Positions 43,182 to 51,072 of a stretch of DNA of 64,000 bases are shown here, in pieces (the first letter of the stretch is position 1; each line of letters starts with the position of its first letter). The position numbers were made by a program, and so were the translations under genes. The notes under the pieces were generated by a model that searched no databases, was not told the DNA's origin, and worked only from the letters and a program-made list of their open reading frames with translations. The DNA is from Jeotgalibacillus sp. S-D1 (GTDB taxonomy: Bacteria; Bacillota; Bacilli; Bacillales; Jeotgalibacillaceae), in contig NZ_SMZR01000006.1 in NCBI RefSeq assembly GCF_004358665.1, positions 1 to 64,000 on the forward strand, in the 5' to 3' direction.

Positions 43182-44927
43182 CTAATTCATCTGACCTTCA
43201 AACTGTTTTGAATACAGTCGGGAATAAGACCCTTGATTGCTGATCAGCTTGTCGTGTGTCCCTTGCTCTGTAATTTTTCCTTTTGAAAGCACAATAATTC
43301 TTTCTGCATTTCGAATGGTGGATAATCGGTGGGCAATCACAATTGTTGTCCGGCCATTGGCCAATACGTCTAGTGATTCTTTAATCATACTTTCACTTTC
43401 GTTATCCAATGCACTCGTAGCTTCATCAAGAATTAAGATCGGCGGATTCTTTAAGAAAACACGAGCAATGCTTAATCGTTGTTTTTGACCTCCTGATAAC
43501 CTGACTCCCCGCTGTCCTATTTCAGAATGGTAGCCTTTTGGCAGACTTGTAATAAAGCTATGCGCATTTGCTTGCTGTGCTGCCATCATCACTTCCTCAT
43601 CACTTGCTTCAGGATTACCGTAACGGATATTTTCAAGGACGGTCCCTGAAAATAGATAGACATCCTGCTGCACAATTCCAATGTTTTTTCTTAAAAAATG
43701 AAGATCAAGCTCGCGAATATTTTCACCATCTAATACAATTTCACCTTCTGCAACCTCGTAAAAACGAGGTATTAGAGAAGCGAGTGTTGTTTTTCCTGCT
43801 CCAGAGAAACCAACGATCGCAACATATTCTCCCGGCAGGATTTTTAGCGATAACTGATCAACAACATTATTTGTTAGATCACTATAACGAAAAGATACAT
43901 TCTTAAATTCAATCTGTCCTTCAATAGTAGAAAGTGACTTTGCCTCAACCTGATTCTGAATTGCAGGGTTAGTATTCATGATTTCAAGAAATCGCTGAAA
44001 ACCTGTGATTCCTTCTTGAAACTGCATGCTCATATGTGCGAGCTTCTGCATTGGCTCCACCATAAAGCCGATATAAAGCAAAAAGGTAATTAAATCGGCT
44101 AAACTCATTGATGTATTTAAGATCTGCATCGCACCGACTACGACAACGGTAATGGTAATCAATTGAACAAAGGCTTCTGCTGTATTAAAGAAGTAGGCTT
44201 CGGCTTTATAGGTTCCTTTCCGGCTTTCCAGGAAACGCTGATTCTCCCGGTTGAACTTCTCCATTTCCAACGGTTCATTGGCAAAAGACTGAACAACCCG
44301 TATCCCTCCCAGGCTGTCTTCCACCTGTGCGTTTACATCACCAATTCTTTCTTTATTTCTGGTCAATGCCCTGTTCAATATCTTATTAAAGTACAAAGAA
44401 AAGATCCCCAGTACAGGCAGAAAACAAAAAACGGCAATTGTTAGGGGAACATTAATGTACATTAGAATAATGAATGAGCCCAGAAAGCGGATAGAGTACT
44501 TCACATAATCTTCCGGACCATGGTGATAAAGCTCGGAAAGTAATAAAAGATCATTTGTAATTCGTGTCATCAGCTGACCGGTTTTTTGCTTGTCATAAAA
44601 GCTTAGAGAAAGCTTTTGCATATGAGCGAACAATTCGCTGCGCATGTCGCTCTCCATGCGTGCACCAATCTCATGGCCTTTATAATCCACAAAAAAATTA
44701 CCAGCGTTTTGAAGAATCACTAATAGGATCATCAGGCTGCCGATCCATAGGATATCATTAAATGCCGAGGAAAGATCATTCTCCAGAATCTCATGCGTGA
44801 CGTATCGGACAAGTAGCGGAAATACCAAAGCTAATGAAGAAATAAAAGTAGCACAAGCCAAGACGAGAAGAAACACTTTCAGGTAAGGCTTATAATACGA
44901 TAGAAACTTTTTAACTGGAAATTTCAT
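43182..44927 (-). CDS. ABC exporter, fused membrane and ATPase domains (multidrug type)
   Basis: A half-transporter of about 581 residues, probably a homodimer. The six-helix type I exporter domain covers about 1-310 and the nucleotide-binding domain about 340-575: Walker A GFSGAGKTT, signature RLSGGQKQRLSIAR, Walker B ILILDEATSALD, and a final IAHRLSTI switch. The start MKFPVKKFLSYYKPY at 44927 has AAAGGGG seven bases before. The region upstream encodes an 18-codon leader ORF and alternative hairpins that can bury this ribosome site, suggesting drug-responsive expression. Substrate unknown. Confidence 0.9.
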   Translation of the reverse strand: MKFPVKKFLSYYKPYLKVFLLVLACATFISSLALVFPLLVRYVTHEILENDLSSAFNDILWIGSLMILLVILQNAGNFFVDYKGHEIGARMESDMRSELFAHMQKLSLSFYDKQKTGQLMTRITNDLLLLSELYHHGPEDYVKYSIRFLGSFIILMYINVPLTIAVFCFLPVLGIFSLYFNKILNRALTRNKERIGDVNAQVEDSLGGIRVVQSFANEPLEMEKFNRENQRFLESRKGTYKAEAYFFNTAEAFVQLITITVVVVGAMQILNTSMSLADLITFLLYIGFMVEPMQKLAHMSMQFQEGITGFQRFLEIMNTNPAIQNQVEAKSLSTIEGQIEFKNVSFRYSDLTNNVVDQLSLKILPGEYVAIVGFSGAGKTTLASLIPRFYEVAEGEIVLDGENIRELDLHFLRKNIGIVQQDVYLFSGTVLENIRYGNPEASDEEVMMAAQQANAHSFITSLPKGYHSEIGQRGVRLSGGQKQRLSIARVFLKNPPILILDEATSALDNESESMIKESLDVLANGRTTIVIAHRLSTIRNAERIIVLSKGKITEQGTHDKLISNQGSYSRLYSKQFEGQMN

Positions 44928-44933
44928 GGCGTA

Positions 44934-45013
44934 CCCCTTTATCGTGTGATTTAAATCAGCACATATAAGGGGGGAGACCGTCAAAGATTAAGAAGGCGTA
45001 CCCACCTTATATG
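44934..45013 (-). promoter_or_regulatory. Translational attenuator with mutually exclusive hairpins
   Basis: On the minus strand arm A (CATATAAGGTGGG, 45013-45001, inside the leader ORF) pairs with arm B (CCCCCCTTATATG, 44974-44962) over 12 of 13 bp. Arm B can instead pair with arm C (ATAAAGGGG, 44942-44934), the ribosome site of the exporter gene. A TGATTTAAATCA palindrome lies between B and C. A and C share GGGTACGCC, so they compete for B. Confidence 0.72.
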
Positions 45014-45044
45014 CTTTTACGGTTTTATTTTTAAAGTTTTTCAT
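44988..45044 (-). CDS. 18-codon leader peptide ahead of the ABC exporter
   Basis: MKNFKNKTVKAYKVGTPS, preceded at eight to ten bases by a perfect GAGGAGG site, stronger than that of the exporter gene. Its last codons form hairpin arm A. Lysine-rich with no signal peptide. Its role is probably to position a ribosome rather than to make a functional peptide, as for leader peptides of erm, cat and several Bacillus exporter genes. Too short for standard gene callers. Confidence 0.72.
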   Translation of the reverse strand: MKNFKNKTVKAYKVGTPS

Positions 45045-45075
45045 GTTATTTCCTCCTCGTTTTCTGAATAATCCA

Positions 45076-45104
45076 ATTATAAATAATCAGTACTGATTAA
45101 GCCA
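45076..45104 (-). promoter_or_regulatory. Exporter promoter with a 16-bp palindromic operator in the spacer
   Basis: On the minus strand TGGCTT (45104-45099, weak -35) and TATAAT (45081-45076) are 17 bp apart. The spacer is filled by TAATCAGTACTGATTA (45084-45099), a perfect 16-bp palindrome. This is a typical TetR- or MarR-like repressor geometry, but no such regulator is encoded nearby. Confidence 0.6.
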
Positions 45105-45385
45105 GATGAATTTTAGGAGAGCTAACTTGAAAACAATCTAATAAATATTCTTGACGGTGTGGTTTCGATAGCTGAAAAATGCAGGATCAAAACTGAGTTG
45201 CAGTTTAAATAAAGAGAAATATATCACAAGAAACGGGACTACACTGGATAATATGACGACACAAGGGGTTCTTAAATCTTGCTTATGAGGTTACCCAACA
45301 GTAATCTAAAGAAAAACTTATTTACCCATATCTTATTCGTCTGATTGTTCGTTAGAGTGTTGAGAGAGCATAGGGGGGACCGAAG

Positions 45386-46033
45386 ATGCATCCAAAGATA
45401 ATGGTCGTGAAAAATTCTGAAGAGGAAAAACTGGATGAGATTTTGATGAAGCTGCAGGGCTATTGCAGCTGGCTGACAAAAAACAAGTGGGATAGTGAGG
45501 AAATCGCTCAGGAAGCTTTGGTAAAAGCGCTGAAATCGTATGAGCGAAAAGAATGGACGGCTCCACTTTTGAAAAAAATAGCCTACCATATATGGATAGA
45601 TCGTATTCGCAAGGCGGAGCGTGAGACCTTGATGCTGGTAGAACATGCTCATCAACAGGTTTTCTTTGAAGGTGATGAGCTGTTTCAAAAGCTGGCTAAA
45701 AAGCTGACACCAAAGCAGCTTATTCCGTTTGTCTTAAAAGAGGGATTTCAATACAGAATTTCGGAAATTGCCGAAGTGCTCGGGATGACTGAGACAGGGG
45801 TAAAAGCTTTGCTCAGCCGGGCGCGAGCGCGAATGAAAGGCCAGTCTGAATCTGATATTGATGTTTTTTGGGAAGAGGAACTGATGGATGAACTATTTCC
45901 TGTTTTAATTGACGCCGTATCCAGGCAGGACCCCGAAAAACTGCTGGCGATGCTGCCCGCAATTTTCTCCCCGACAGCACGAAAACCTATTTCCAGTTTT
46001 CCTTCATACCGTGCTCTCTCACTAGCTGCATAA
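45386..46033 (+). CDS. ECF-like sigma-70 family factor with degron-like C-terminus
   Basis: A 215-residue sigma factor. Region 2 is about 15-80 (SEEIAQEALVKALKSYERK, then LLKKIAYHIWIDRIRKAER). Region 4 is about 108-152 (LTPKQLIPFVLKEGFQYRIS, EIAEVLGMTETGVKALLSRA). An extension of about 60 residues follows and ends in SYRALSLAA, close to the ALAA end of the ssrA tag that ClpXP recognises. No anti-sigma gene is adjacent; instead a ClpP paralogue follows after 22 bp. GGGGGGACC precedes the ATG. The regulon is unknown. Confidence 0.8.
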   Translation: MHPKIMVVKNSEEEKLDEILMKLQGYCSWLTKNKWDSEEIAQEALVKALKSYERKEWTAPLLKKIAYHIWIDRIRKAERETLMLVEHAHQQVFFEGDELFQKLAKKLTPKQLIPFVLKEGFQYRISEIAEVLGMTETGVKALLSRARARMKGQSESDIDVFWEEELMDELFPVLIDAVSRQDPEKLLAMLPAIFSPTARKPISSFPSYRALSLAA

Positions 46034-46054
46034 ACGTGAAGGAGGAAACGATAT

Positions 46055-46636
46055 ATGACAACGATTCCTTATGTAATTGAGCAATCAAGCAAGGGGGAGC
46101 GTTCTTATGATATCTACTCCCGTTTGTTAAAGGACCGGATTATTATGGTGAGTGAAGAAATTAATGACCAAATGGCCAATAGCATTGTGGCACAGCTTCT
46201 GTTTTTAGCAGCCGATAACCCTGAAAAAGAGGTTTCTCTTTATATCAACAGCCCTGGCGGTTCAACCACCGCGGGCTTTGCCATTTACGATACAATGCAG
46301 TACATCAAGCCTGATATCCGCACCATTTGCACCGGAATGGCCGCTTCATTTGGTGCAATTCTTCTGATTGGCGGTACAAAAGGGAAAAGAATGGCGCTGC
46401 CAAACAGCGAAATCATGATCCATCAGCCGCTGGGCGGGGCACGCGGCCAGGCAACAGATCTTGAAATTTCAGCAAAACGCATCCTCAAGCTGCGCGAACA
46501 CATTAATGGGATTATTGCTGATCGAACAGGGCAGACCATAGAGAAAATAGCTGCCGACACAGATCGGGATTATTTTATGACGGCTGAAGAAGCGTTAACG
46601 TATGGCATTGTGGATGAGATTATTAAGCGTAAATAA
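46055..46636 (+). CDS. ClpP-family serine protease (paralogue linked to a sigma factor)
   Basis: A 193-residue ClpP with the full catalytic triad: Ser in [10 protein letters not shown] (near 97), His in IMIHQPLGG (near 122) and Asp in the AADTDRDYF stretch (near 172). The N-terminal loop [20 protein letters not shown] and the handle helix ([15 protein letters not shown]) are normal. It is unlike a housekeeping clpP in context, since it is co-transcribed with an ECF-like sigma gene. It may form homo-tetradecamers or mixed rings with the main ClpP. Confidence 0.9.
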   Translation: MTTIPYVIEQSSKGERSYDIYSRLLKDRIIMVSEEINDQMANSIVAQLLFLAADNPEKEVSLYINSPGGSTTAGFAIYDTMQYIKPDIRTICTGMAASFGAILLIGGTKGKRMALPNSEIMIHQPLGGARGQATDLEISAKRILKLREHINGIIADRTGQTIEKIAADTDRDYFMTAEEALTYGIVDEIIKRK

Positions 46637-46675
46637 AAAAACCGATTCGATCAGCTGGTGATCGAATCGGTTTTT
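46636..46675 (+). terminator. Terminator after clpP (bidirectional)
   Basis: ACCGATTCGATCA pairs with TGATCGAATCGGT, followed by TTTTT. It also overlaps the 3' flank of the converging minus-strand gene. Confidence 0.88.
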
Positions 46676-46678
46676 CTA

Positions 46679-47047
46679 TTAAACCACTTGCGGTCCAACA
46701 AGCAGCCGTGGATTCTCCCCGATGGCCAATTTACAAAGGTTACTGTAGCCTATTTTCTTGTATTCAGAAAGCAGTTCCTTTACTTCAACGATTTTCGTTT
46801 GAGCCTTTAGTTTTTCAATTTCCTGGTGGTACACGTTTACTACATAATCAGCTTTTTGGCCCGGGCAAAAACGCTCGGATTCTTCATCCATAATCAAGCA
46901 ACCCATATATTGATACTTGAATTGTAATTGACGAGTCAGGAGAACGAGATTGGTAAAGTTCTTGTATACCTCAGGCTTTTCGGTTTTCAAATCATTTATG
47001 GCTTTTTGAGCGGATACTAGTTCATTTATGCTGGCTGTTATTAACAT
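46679..47047 (-). CDS. Uncharacterised small cytosolic protein
   Basis: Not recognised. 122 residues, mostly helical with heptad-like stretches (LVSAQKAINDLKTEKPEVYK and later EIEKLKAQTKIVEVKELLSE). Two cysteines in CLIMDEESERFC flank an acidic loop, and a third is CKLAIGE. There is no signal peptide or membrane segment. AAAGGAG precedes the ATG. It lies 21 bp downstream of the thioesterase gene on the same strand and is probably co-transcribed with it. Confidence 0.6.
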   Translation of the reverse strand: MLITASINELVSAQKAINDLKTEKPEVYKNFTNLVLLTRQLQFKYQYMGCLIMDEESERFCPGQKADYVVNVYHQEIEKLKAQTKIVEVKELLSEYKKIGYSNLCKLAIGENPRLLVGPQVV

Positions 47048-47068
47048 GTTATCGGCTCCTTTCAGTAA

Positions 47069-47584
47069 TTAATTCCAGGGTTTATTAACGGTTAGCTGCG
47101 AAACAAGATCTTTATTTTGCTTTCGTTTAAGCTTTCTGATCTTTTCGCGTTCCTGGCCTGTTTTATATAGGAATTTCTCTTCTTCTGTTTCAGGGATGAT
47201 AGCAGGAACATCAATCGGTTTTTTATCGGCACCTAAAGCCACAAAAGTCAAAAAGGCAGTAGTGGCGATTCGGCGATTTCCTGTGATCATATCTTCTGCA
47301 ACAACTTTACAGAAAATTTCCATGGAGCTTTTTCCTGTATACGCAACAAATGATTCAATGCATAATTTGTCACTTTGCCGGATCGGCTCCAAAAAATTCA
47401 CAGAATCGGTTGAGGCAGTTACGCATTCCTTCACTCTGGCATGACTGCACGCAGAAAGGGTTGCGCATGCATCGAGCTTTTTCATTAATACACCGCCAAA
47501 CAGTGTATGATAATTATTCAAATCGTTAATGAGAACCTGGTCGTTTTGGATTATTCGTGTGTCACCCATTCTTCTGGTATTCAT
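47069..47584 (-). CDS. Acyl-CoA thioesterase (hotdog fold, YkhA-like)
   Basis: Hydrolyses acyl-CoA thioesters. A 171-residue single hotdog domain with the central helix NDLNNYHTLFGGVLMKKLDACA (Asn/Asp and His of the active site), the STDSVNFLEPIRQSDKL strand and IATTAFLTFVAL. A basic C-terminal tail (EREKIRKLKRKQNKD) is common in this subfamily. The start MNTRRMGDTR is taken; the second ATG six codons on is possible. Confidence 0.86.
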   Translation of the reverse strand: MNTRRMGDTRIIQNDQVLINDLNNYHTLFGGVLMKKLDACATLSACSHARVKECVTASTDSVNFLEPIRQSDKLCIESFVAYTGKSSMEIFCKVVAEDMITGNRRIATTAFLTFVALGADKKPIDVPAIIPETEEEKFLYKTGQEREKIRKLKRKQNKDLVSQLTVNKPWN

Positions 47585-47770
47585 CTCTTATCACCTTACT
47601 TTGTTGTTGTAGGATTAATCTTGCTTGTATAGGCAATTATAAAACCCGAAAATTGGGAAGTACAATGCCGATAAACTATGCTGATCATAACCAAATTGTA
47701 TGTAAACGCTTTAGACTTGCAGGAAATAGAAAAGGTAGGTAAGACATAATGATGGATTTTAACGTAGACC

Positions 47771-47898
47771 GGTTCATTTCCGCTGCAGGCGGCGCTTTCC
47801 GCGGGGCGGGGGTGAGCCACTTTGATGCTGCGCATCTTCAGCGTCTCACCTTTCCCGCTACATCCCGCTGGAGTCGCCACCTTCCGCTGCAATGAACC
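47771..47898 (+). repeat. 128-bp dispersed intergenic repeat, copy 2
   Basis: Same ends (GGTTCATT ... AATGAACC), length and orientation as copy 1 at 39608-39735, with about five substitutions. It lies between the thioesterase and a LysR gene. The two copies are about 8.2 kb apart. Confidence 0.88.
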
Positions 47899-48021
47899 TA
47901 GGTGTACAAATATCTACAGGGTAATTAAAAAAGGAAAATGAATCTATACAAAATAAAGAAGAGGTTGGATTATAACTCCAAAAGTCATGTGAATTGAGCC
48001 TATTCTAGTTGCAAAATGAGG

Positions 48022-48145
48022 TGAACGGAGCGGAAGGCGGCGACTCCTGCAGGATTTGACGGCAAGCTGAGACCCCGAAAGGCGAAGCCTGAGGAGGCTC
48101 AGCGCCGTCCCTGCGGAAAGCGTCCGACTGAAGCGCAGTGAGCCG
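48022..48145 (-). repeat. Diverged relative of the 128-bp repeat, opposite orientation
   Basis: CGGAGCGGAAGGCGGCGACT followed by GAGGAGGCTCAGCG and CTGCGGAAAGCGTCCG matches the reverse complement of the 128-bp repeats at its conserved blocks. It lacks the GGTTCATT ends. This form is widespread between genes in Bacillaceae. Confidence 0.65.
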
Positions 48146-48180
48146 GTTAGACGAGTTTGAGACACATTTGTCCCAGCCGA

Positions 48181-49068
48181 TTACTTATTTTGAGAGAGGC
48201 ATTTTTCGGCAAAACGGATAAATTCCTGCTTCACATGAGCGGCAAGATGGTCTTTTTTCCATATCAGCGAGAGATGCCAGTTAATCGGGGGATGAGATAT
48301 CGTTATTTGTTTCACATCGCTAGTCAGGCCCTTTACGGCGCTTTCAGGAAGTAAGGTAATTCCCATATTGGACGCAACCATTTCTTCAATAAAATCCAGC
48401 TGAGAGGTTTCTGAAATAATCCTGGGCTCGAAATGAGATTGTCTGCAAGCAGTATAGATGCAGTCTCTCAAAGCAAAATCCTTATTAAACATAATAAAAT
48501 CTTCATTCTTTAAATCCTCAAGCGCTGCTTCCTTACGATGAGCAAGTCTGTGCTTAGAAGGAACAATAAGCTTTAATGCTTCCTGGCCCAATGAGTAGGA
48601 GTCAAAGGTATGGTGGGGGGCAGGGAGGAAGACCACACCAAAATCAAGCTTTTCATTCCTCACTTTTTCTTCAATCCCCTTGGAGCCGTCCTCGACCAAT
48701 TGGAAAGTAATATCCGGATATTCCTTATGGAAAGAAGCAATCAGACTGGTGAAAAAAACAGAATCGATGATGGATGGCAGTCCAATGCGGATTAGTCCCT
48801 TCGTGTGATTGGAAAGACTCGCTAGTGAATCCTGAAGTTCCTGAAACTGCTGGTCCATTTTTTGTGCATGTTCATAAAAAACCCTGCCGGCATCGGTTAG
48901 ACGCAGCTTTTTTCGTGAGCGAATAAAAAGAGGCATTCCTGCTTCATCTTCCAGTGATTTCATCATTCTGCTAATAGCGGGCTGTGTCATATATAACTCA
49001 TCCGCTGCACGAGTAAAACTGCCCGTATCCGTTACTTTAATAAAATACTGTAAATGTTTTATTTCCAA
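48181..49068 (-). CDS. LysR-family transcriptional regulator
   Basis: A 295-residue LTTR. The winged helix is at 1-60 (FTRAADELYMTQPAISRMMK as recognition region) and the type 2 periplasmic-binding-like effector domain at about 90-290. The pattern resembles CidR/YwbI-type regulators, but no cidAB genes adjoin it here and the flanking genes are a repeat region and a NUDIX gene, so the target is unknown. Confidence 0.85.
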   Translation of the reverse strand: MEIKHLQYFIKVTDTGSFTRAADELYMTQPAISRMMKSLEDEAGMPLFIRSRKKLRLTDAGRVFYEHAQKMDQQFQELQDSLASLSNHTKGLIRIGLPSIIDSVFFTSLIASFHKEYPDITFQLVEDGSKGIEEKVRNEKLDFGVVFLPAPHHTFDSYSLGQEALKLIVPSKHRLAHRKEAALEDLKNEDFIMFNKDFALRDCIYTACRQSHFEPRIISETSQLDFIEEMVASNMGITLLPESAVKGLTSDVKQITISHPPINWHLSLIWKKDHLAAHVKQEFIRFAEKCLSQNK

Positions 49069-49260
49069 TTTATCACCTACTTTTTATCATTCCATTTATG
49101 AAGTATCTATTAGTTTACTTGTAAAAACCTTACAAGACAAATGTCTTTTCGGAAAATGGTGTAATATGGGGAGTGGTGTATGTATAATAGATTCCTTAAT
49201 GAAAAACTATACTATGAAATAGGATAAAAGACATATAAAAATGGAATGAGGAGAGTGCGA

Positions 49261-49683
49261 ATGAAAAGAGTAGATGTAGTATATTCACTTATTTATGATG
49301 CAGAAGAAGAAAAAGTATTAATGGTTAAAAACAGAAAATATGATAACTGGTCCATGCCGGGAGGATCTGTAGAACCTGGTGAGACGTTAGCGCAAGCTGC
49401 TGTGCGGGAAGCAAAAGAAGAGACGGGTTTAACGGTTGAAATAGATCACATTATTACTGTAAATGAAGCTTTTATGGTAAACGACGATCATCATGTGATT
49501 TTTATTACATTTAAAGCGAGGATTGTAAGTGGTGAAATTTCAATTATTGATACGGAAACGATAGAAGATGTAAAATGGGTGAGTTTAAAAACCGCTGATG
49601 AGATGATGCCTTATCATAAGGCAGGAATTGAAAATTTGTTAGATCAATCTGTGCCTTATGTGTTTCAGGGGAGAGTGAATTAA
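49261..49683 (+). CDS. NUDIX hydrolase
   Basis: A 140-residue hydrolase of nucleoside diphosphates linked to a variable group. The complete Nudix box [24 protein letters not shown] lies at about 32-55. It is MutT/8-oxo-dGTPase-like in size, but substrate cannot be assigned. The ATG at 49261 follows GAGGAGAG; an upstream ATG at 49246 is inside that site. Confidence 0.85.
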   Translation: MKRVDVVYSLIYDAEEEKVLMVKNRKYDNWSMPGGSVEPGETLAQAAVREAKEETGLTVEIDHIITVNEAFMVNDDHHVIFITFKARIVSGEISIIDTETIEDVKWVSLKTADEMMPYHKAGIENLLDQSVPYVFQGRVN

Positions 49684-49719
49684 TAACAAAATCATGCAGC
49701 CTGACTTCATAATGATCGT

Positions 49720-50256
49720 CTACTCTTGGTGGTTCTCTAACATCTGTTTTAAGTACTCTTTCGATTTCCCCTTAGGAATACTGAGACTCTCCCATTGATC
49801 ATTTTTTAATTGTTTACCAATAAAAACAATTTGACCCACATGATATGCATAATGCGCCATTTGTCTTTCAATCGCTTCTAATACCAGGTGACTTTCCCCG
49901 CGAATAAATATTGTTTTTAATAAATCATCTTCACTCAAATCGGTTAATGCATCAAAAAGGGTTTTCCATCCGTTTTCCCAAACGTTTATGAGCTCTGATT
50001 TTGAAGGTATGTCCCCTGAAAATTCAATATCACGATTACGGTAACCCTTTTCTCCATCCGACGTTAGAAAGTCTGTCCATCTTGATACCATGTTGCCACT
50101 CATGTGTTTCACTATTACAGAAAGGCTATTCGATCCGTCGTTATACGTCCAGTAAATGTCCTTCTCGGACACTTGGTTTATTGTTTTATCTCCAAGGCTT
50201 TTTACACTTCTAAATCGTTCAATTGCGATTTTTAGATATTCTTTTCCGATATTCAT
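49720..50256 (-). CDS. DinB-superfamily (DUF1572) protein
   Basis: A 178-residue four-helix-bundle metalloprotein-like polypeptide. The candidate metal histidines are in VKHMSGNMVSRW (near 50) and MAHYAYHVGQIVF (near 134 and 138), the pattern of the DinB/YfiT group. Some relatives are thiol (bacillithiol) S-transferases; this one is unassigned. It is convergent with the NUDIX gene. An AGAGGTGAAAGG site precedes the ATG. Confidence 0.78.
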   Translation of the reverse strand: MNIGKEYLKIAIERFRSVKSLGDKTINQVSEKDIYWTYNDGSNSLSVIVKHMSGNMVSRWTDFLTSDGEKGYRNRDIEFSGDIPSKSELINVWENGWKTLFDALTDLSEDDLLKTIFIRGESHLVLEAIERQMAHYAYHVGQIVFIGKQLKNDQWESLSIPKGKSKEYLKQMLENHQE

Positions 50257-50487
50257 CCTTTCACCTCTATCAAATTAAATAAAGTTTTAATCTAATTTAT
50301 ACTAGTTTACTGGGTATCAATCGACAATACAAACTCCTTCATAAAATCAATAGAGGCTGGCTTAAGAGACACATAGTCCCTCAGATGTTCAGCTCTTTTT
50401 TATTTTGCTTTTAAAAAGGAGCCCATCCAATCTGCGCCGAAGTAATCGTTGAATGACGAAAATCAACACAATGAAGGGGAAGGTATT

Positions 50488-50940
50488 ATGCGGATTATTA
50501 ATGTTAAAGAACATCCTGAGTATAAAGAAAAAGCAATAGAGTATTTTCAAAGCAAATGGGCAAACGAAAGCAGTATGAAAGTTTATGAGGATTCAATTAC
50601 ACATAGCATAACAACGAACAGTGCCCTTCCTGTGTGGTATTTAATGGAGAATTCGGGTGAAATTATCGGTTGTGCAGGTCTTATAACCAATGATTTCATT
50701 AGTCGGATGGATTTATACCCTTGGATTTGTGCTATTTACATTGAAAAAAGCTATCGTGGCAGGTCTTTAGGTAAAGAGCTGCTATCACGTGCTAAAGCGG
50801 ATGCTCAAAATAAAGGCTTCAAACAGGTTTTTCTTTGTACTGACCATGTTGGATACTATGAAAAATATGGTTTCGCATACATAGGTGATGGTTATCATCC
50901 TTGGGGAAGCAGTTCAAGAATTTATAAGATTACTACCTGA
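50488..50940 (+). CDS. GNAT family N-acetyltransferase
   Basis: A 150-residue acetyltransferase with the acetyl-CoA motif YIEKSYRGRSLGKELLSRAK (about 88-107) and the following strand FKQVFLCTDHVGYYEKYGF. The substrate is unknown. The ATG at 50488 follows GAAGGGGAAGG; the longer frame from 50449 has no site. Single gene. Confidence 0.82.
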   Translation: MRIINVKEHPEYKEKAIEYFQSKWANESSMKVYEDSITHSITTNSALPVWYLMENSGEIIGCAGLITNDFISRMDLYPWICAIYIEKSYRGRSLGKELLSRAKADAQNKGFKQVFLCTDHVGYYEKYGFAYIGDGYHPWGSSSRIYKITT

Positions 50941-51072
50941 CAAGTATGTGACCAGCTTGAAAAAGTATATTTTAAGTAAAAATAAAGCTATCTTATTTCT
51001 CAATATGAAAAGCATTTCACAGTGTATGATAGAGGGAGCAAAGAAAATTTAGACCAAAGGAGGAACTTGAGG

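Noticed and set aside
45272-45688. 138-codon minus-strand frame upstream of and inside the sigma-factor gene
   Set aside because: Antisense to the sigma gene start and its leader, with no domain signal.
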